A stretch of DNA of 14,943 bases. Source: an uncultured Bacteroidales bacterium (GTDB taxonomy: Bacteria; Bacteroidota; Bacteroidia; Bacteroidales; UBA932). Within the stretch, counting starts at the first letter, position 1, and every line of letters starts with the position of its first letter. Location of the stretch: positions 1-14,943 of the forward strand of contig UQWT01000056.1 in assembly GCA_900544815.1 (NCBI GenBank), read 5' to 3'. The translations under genes and the position numbers were made by a program. Below the pieces are notes generated by a model. It saw only the letters and a program-made list of their open reading frames with translations. It made no database searches and had not been told where the DNA came from. Below, piece by piece: positions 14,001-14,943 of this stretch.

Positions 14001-14943
14001 AGTAGAGCCTTTGTCTCTTAGAAGAAAGGTTGCATTGGAGATTGTCCGTAAAGCGTATGATAAGTGCGTGGAGGAGCACCCTTTAAAGCAACTGTTCTGG
14101 GAGTGTACTTTAAGATGCAATCTAAGTTGCAGACACTGTGGCAGCGATTGCAAGACAAGTGCCGGTGTAAAGGATATGCCGTTAGAACATTTTCTTGGTG
14201 TATTGGACAAAATTAAGGCAAGGACAGATCCCCACAAGGTATTTGTAATAGTTTCAGGAGGTGAACCTCTTATGCGTAATGATATTGCCGAATGCGGCAA
14301 GGCCATTTATGAGAAGGGCTTCCCTTGGGGGATGGTCTCTAACGCTCTTTTTTTGACACCGGAAAAATTCCAATCACTATTGGATGCCGGGATTCATACG
14401 ATGACAGTAAGTTTAGATGGTATTGGGGATGAACATAATTGGATGAGGGGCAATAAAAACAGCTTTGATATGGTATCCGGAGCTATAGATATGTTGGTAG
14501 CTTCCAAACAGGTAAAGTTTGACGTAATGACCTGTGTCAACCGCCGTAATTATACACATTTACAAAATATTAAAAACTTCCTTATTGAAAAGGGCGTAAA
14601 GACATGGCGGGTAGTGGCTGTGTTTCCTGTTGGACGTGCAGCAGAAGATCCTGATATGCGCCTCACAAAAGAGGAGTATAAAGGTATCTTAGAGTTTATA
14701 AAGCAGACAAGGAGAGAGGGTTCTATTGATGTAAGTTATGGGTGTGAAGGGTTTATGGGAAATTTTGAAGGCGATATACGCAACCATTTCTTTGCATGTC
14801 TGGCAGGTGTGACCGTTGGTTCTGTGCTTGTAGACGGCTCTATTTCTGCATGCCCGAGTATCCGTTCCAACTTCCATCAGGGAAACATCTATGACGATGA
14901 TTTTATGGATATTTGGTTAAACAAGTTTGAACCATATAGGAAC
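13993..14943 (+). CDS. Radical SAM/SPASM enzyme of the rSAM/lipoprotein system (3' end beyond window)
   Basis: The frame is open for 317 codons to the window edge without a stop. The 4Fe-4S cluster motif CNLSCRHC (Cys42, Cys46, Cys49) binds S-adenosylmethionine. It is followed by SGGEP (88-92) and VSLDG (139-143), the usual SAM-binding strands of the barrel. The C-terminal part has Cys251, Cys269 and Cys287 in a layout (GCEG, ACLAG, then VDGSISACPS followed by GNIYDDDFMDIW) that fits a SPASM domain holding auxiliary clusters; further Cys would lie past the edge. SPASM enzymes mostly modify peptides or proteins, so the coupled lipoprotein upstream is the natural candidate partner. The start ATG overlaps the lipoprotein stop by 8 bp. 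Confidence 0.92.
   Translation, partial: MSRVEPLSLRRKVALEIVRKAYDKCVEEHPLKQLFWECTLRCNLSCRHCGSDCKTSAGVKDMPLEHFLGVLDKIKARTDPHKVFVIVSGGEPLMRNDIAECGKAIYEKGFPWGMVSNALFLTPEKFQSLLDAGIHTMTVSLDGIGDEHNWMRGNKNSFDMVSGAIDMLVASKQVKFDVMTCVNRRNYTHLQNIKNFLIEKGVKTWRVVAVFPVGRAAEDPDMRLTKEEYKGILEFIKQTRREGSIDVSYGCEGFMGNFEGDIRNHFFACLAGVTVGSVLVDGSISACPSIRSNFHQGNIYDDDFMDIWLNKFEPYRN

Noticed and set aside
13908..14306. A 132-codon minus-strand open frame.
   Set aside because: It is antisense to the lipoprotein and radical SAM genes, both of which have clear family motifs.

Overview
The window looks like a chromosomal stretch from a member of the Bacteroidales (phylum Bacteroidota). The reasons are its AT-rich background, gene starts preceded by A/T-rich leaders rather than strong Shine-Dalgarno sequences, and a promoter of the Bacteroides type (TTG, 18 nt, TATCTTTGC) ahead of menA. 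A Bacteroidota-type RHS-core protein and the rSAM/lipoprotein gene pair characteristic of this phylum point the same way. No rRNA, tRNA, CRISPR array or intact insertion sequence was seen.

Layout, left to right. (1) Positions 1-161 may hold the tail of an unidentified gene. (2) Positions 238-4106 are a tight plus-strand operon: a SIR2-fold protein, a HerA-type hexameric ATPase and a Vsr-like endonuclease. The first two form the known SIR2-HerA anti-phage pair, and the Vsr nuclease is a third, co-oriented gene with no cytosine methylase in sight. (3) Convergent to it on the minus strand (6229-4243) is a short secreted RHS-core protein with a variable C-terminal tip carrying a JAB/JAMM-like metal motif. 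A small lipoprotein follows immediately and is a candidate immunity protein. (4) An 825-bp gene-free stretch precedes menA (menaquinone synthesis). (5) Then come a small lipoprotein gene with a strong terminator, and on the minus strand a short DXS-family transketolase-fold enzyme. (6) A gene-free region contains a roughly 180-bp segment with complementary ends. It is followed by a small Cys-containing exported protein and a frameshifted gene for a periplasmic-type protein, closed by a textbook terminator. (7) A membrane-anchored calcineurin-like metallophosphoesterase follows. (8) The window ends in a lipoprotein plus radical SAM/SPASM pair, with the radical SAM gene cut by the window edge.

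The left third (SIR2-HerA-Vsr and the RHS cassette) is an accessory, conflict-type region, and the right two thirds are more housekeeping-like. Between genes at four places there is a dispersed repeat built of hexamers of the form GCYAAN or its complement NTTRGC, arranged as opposing arrays. Two copies share longer flanking modules in rearranged order. This element, the functionally uncharacterised rSAM/lipoprotein pair, the three-gene SIR2-HerA-Vsr operon and the complementary-ended segment near 10.9 kb are the items most worth follow-up.
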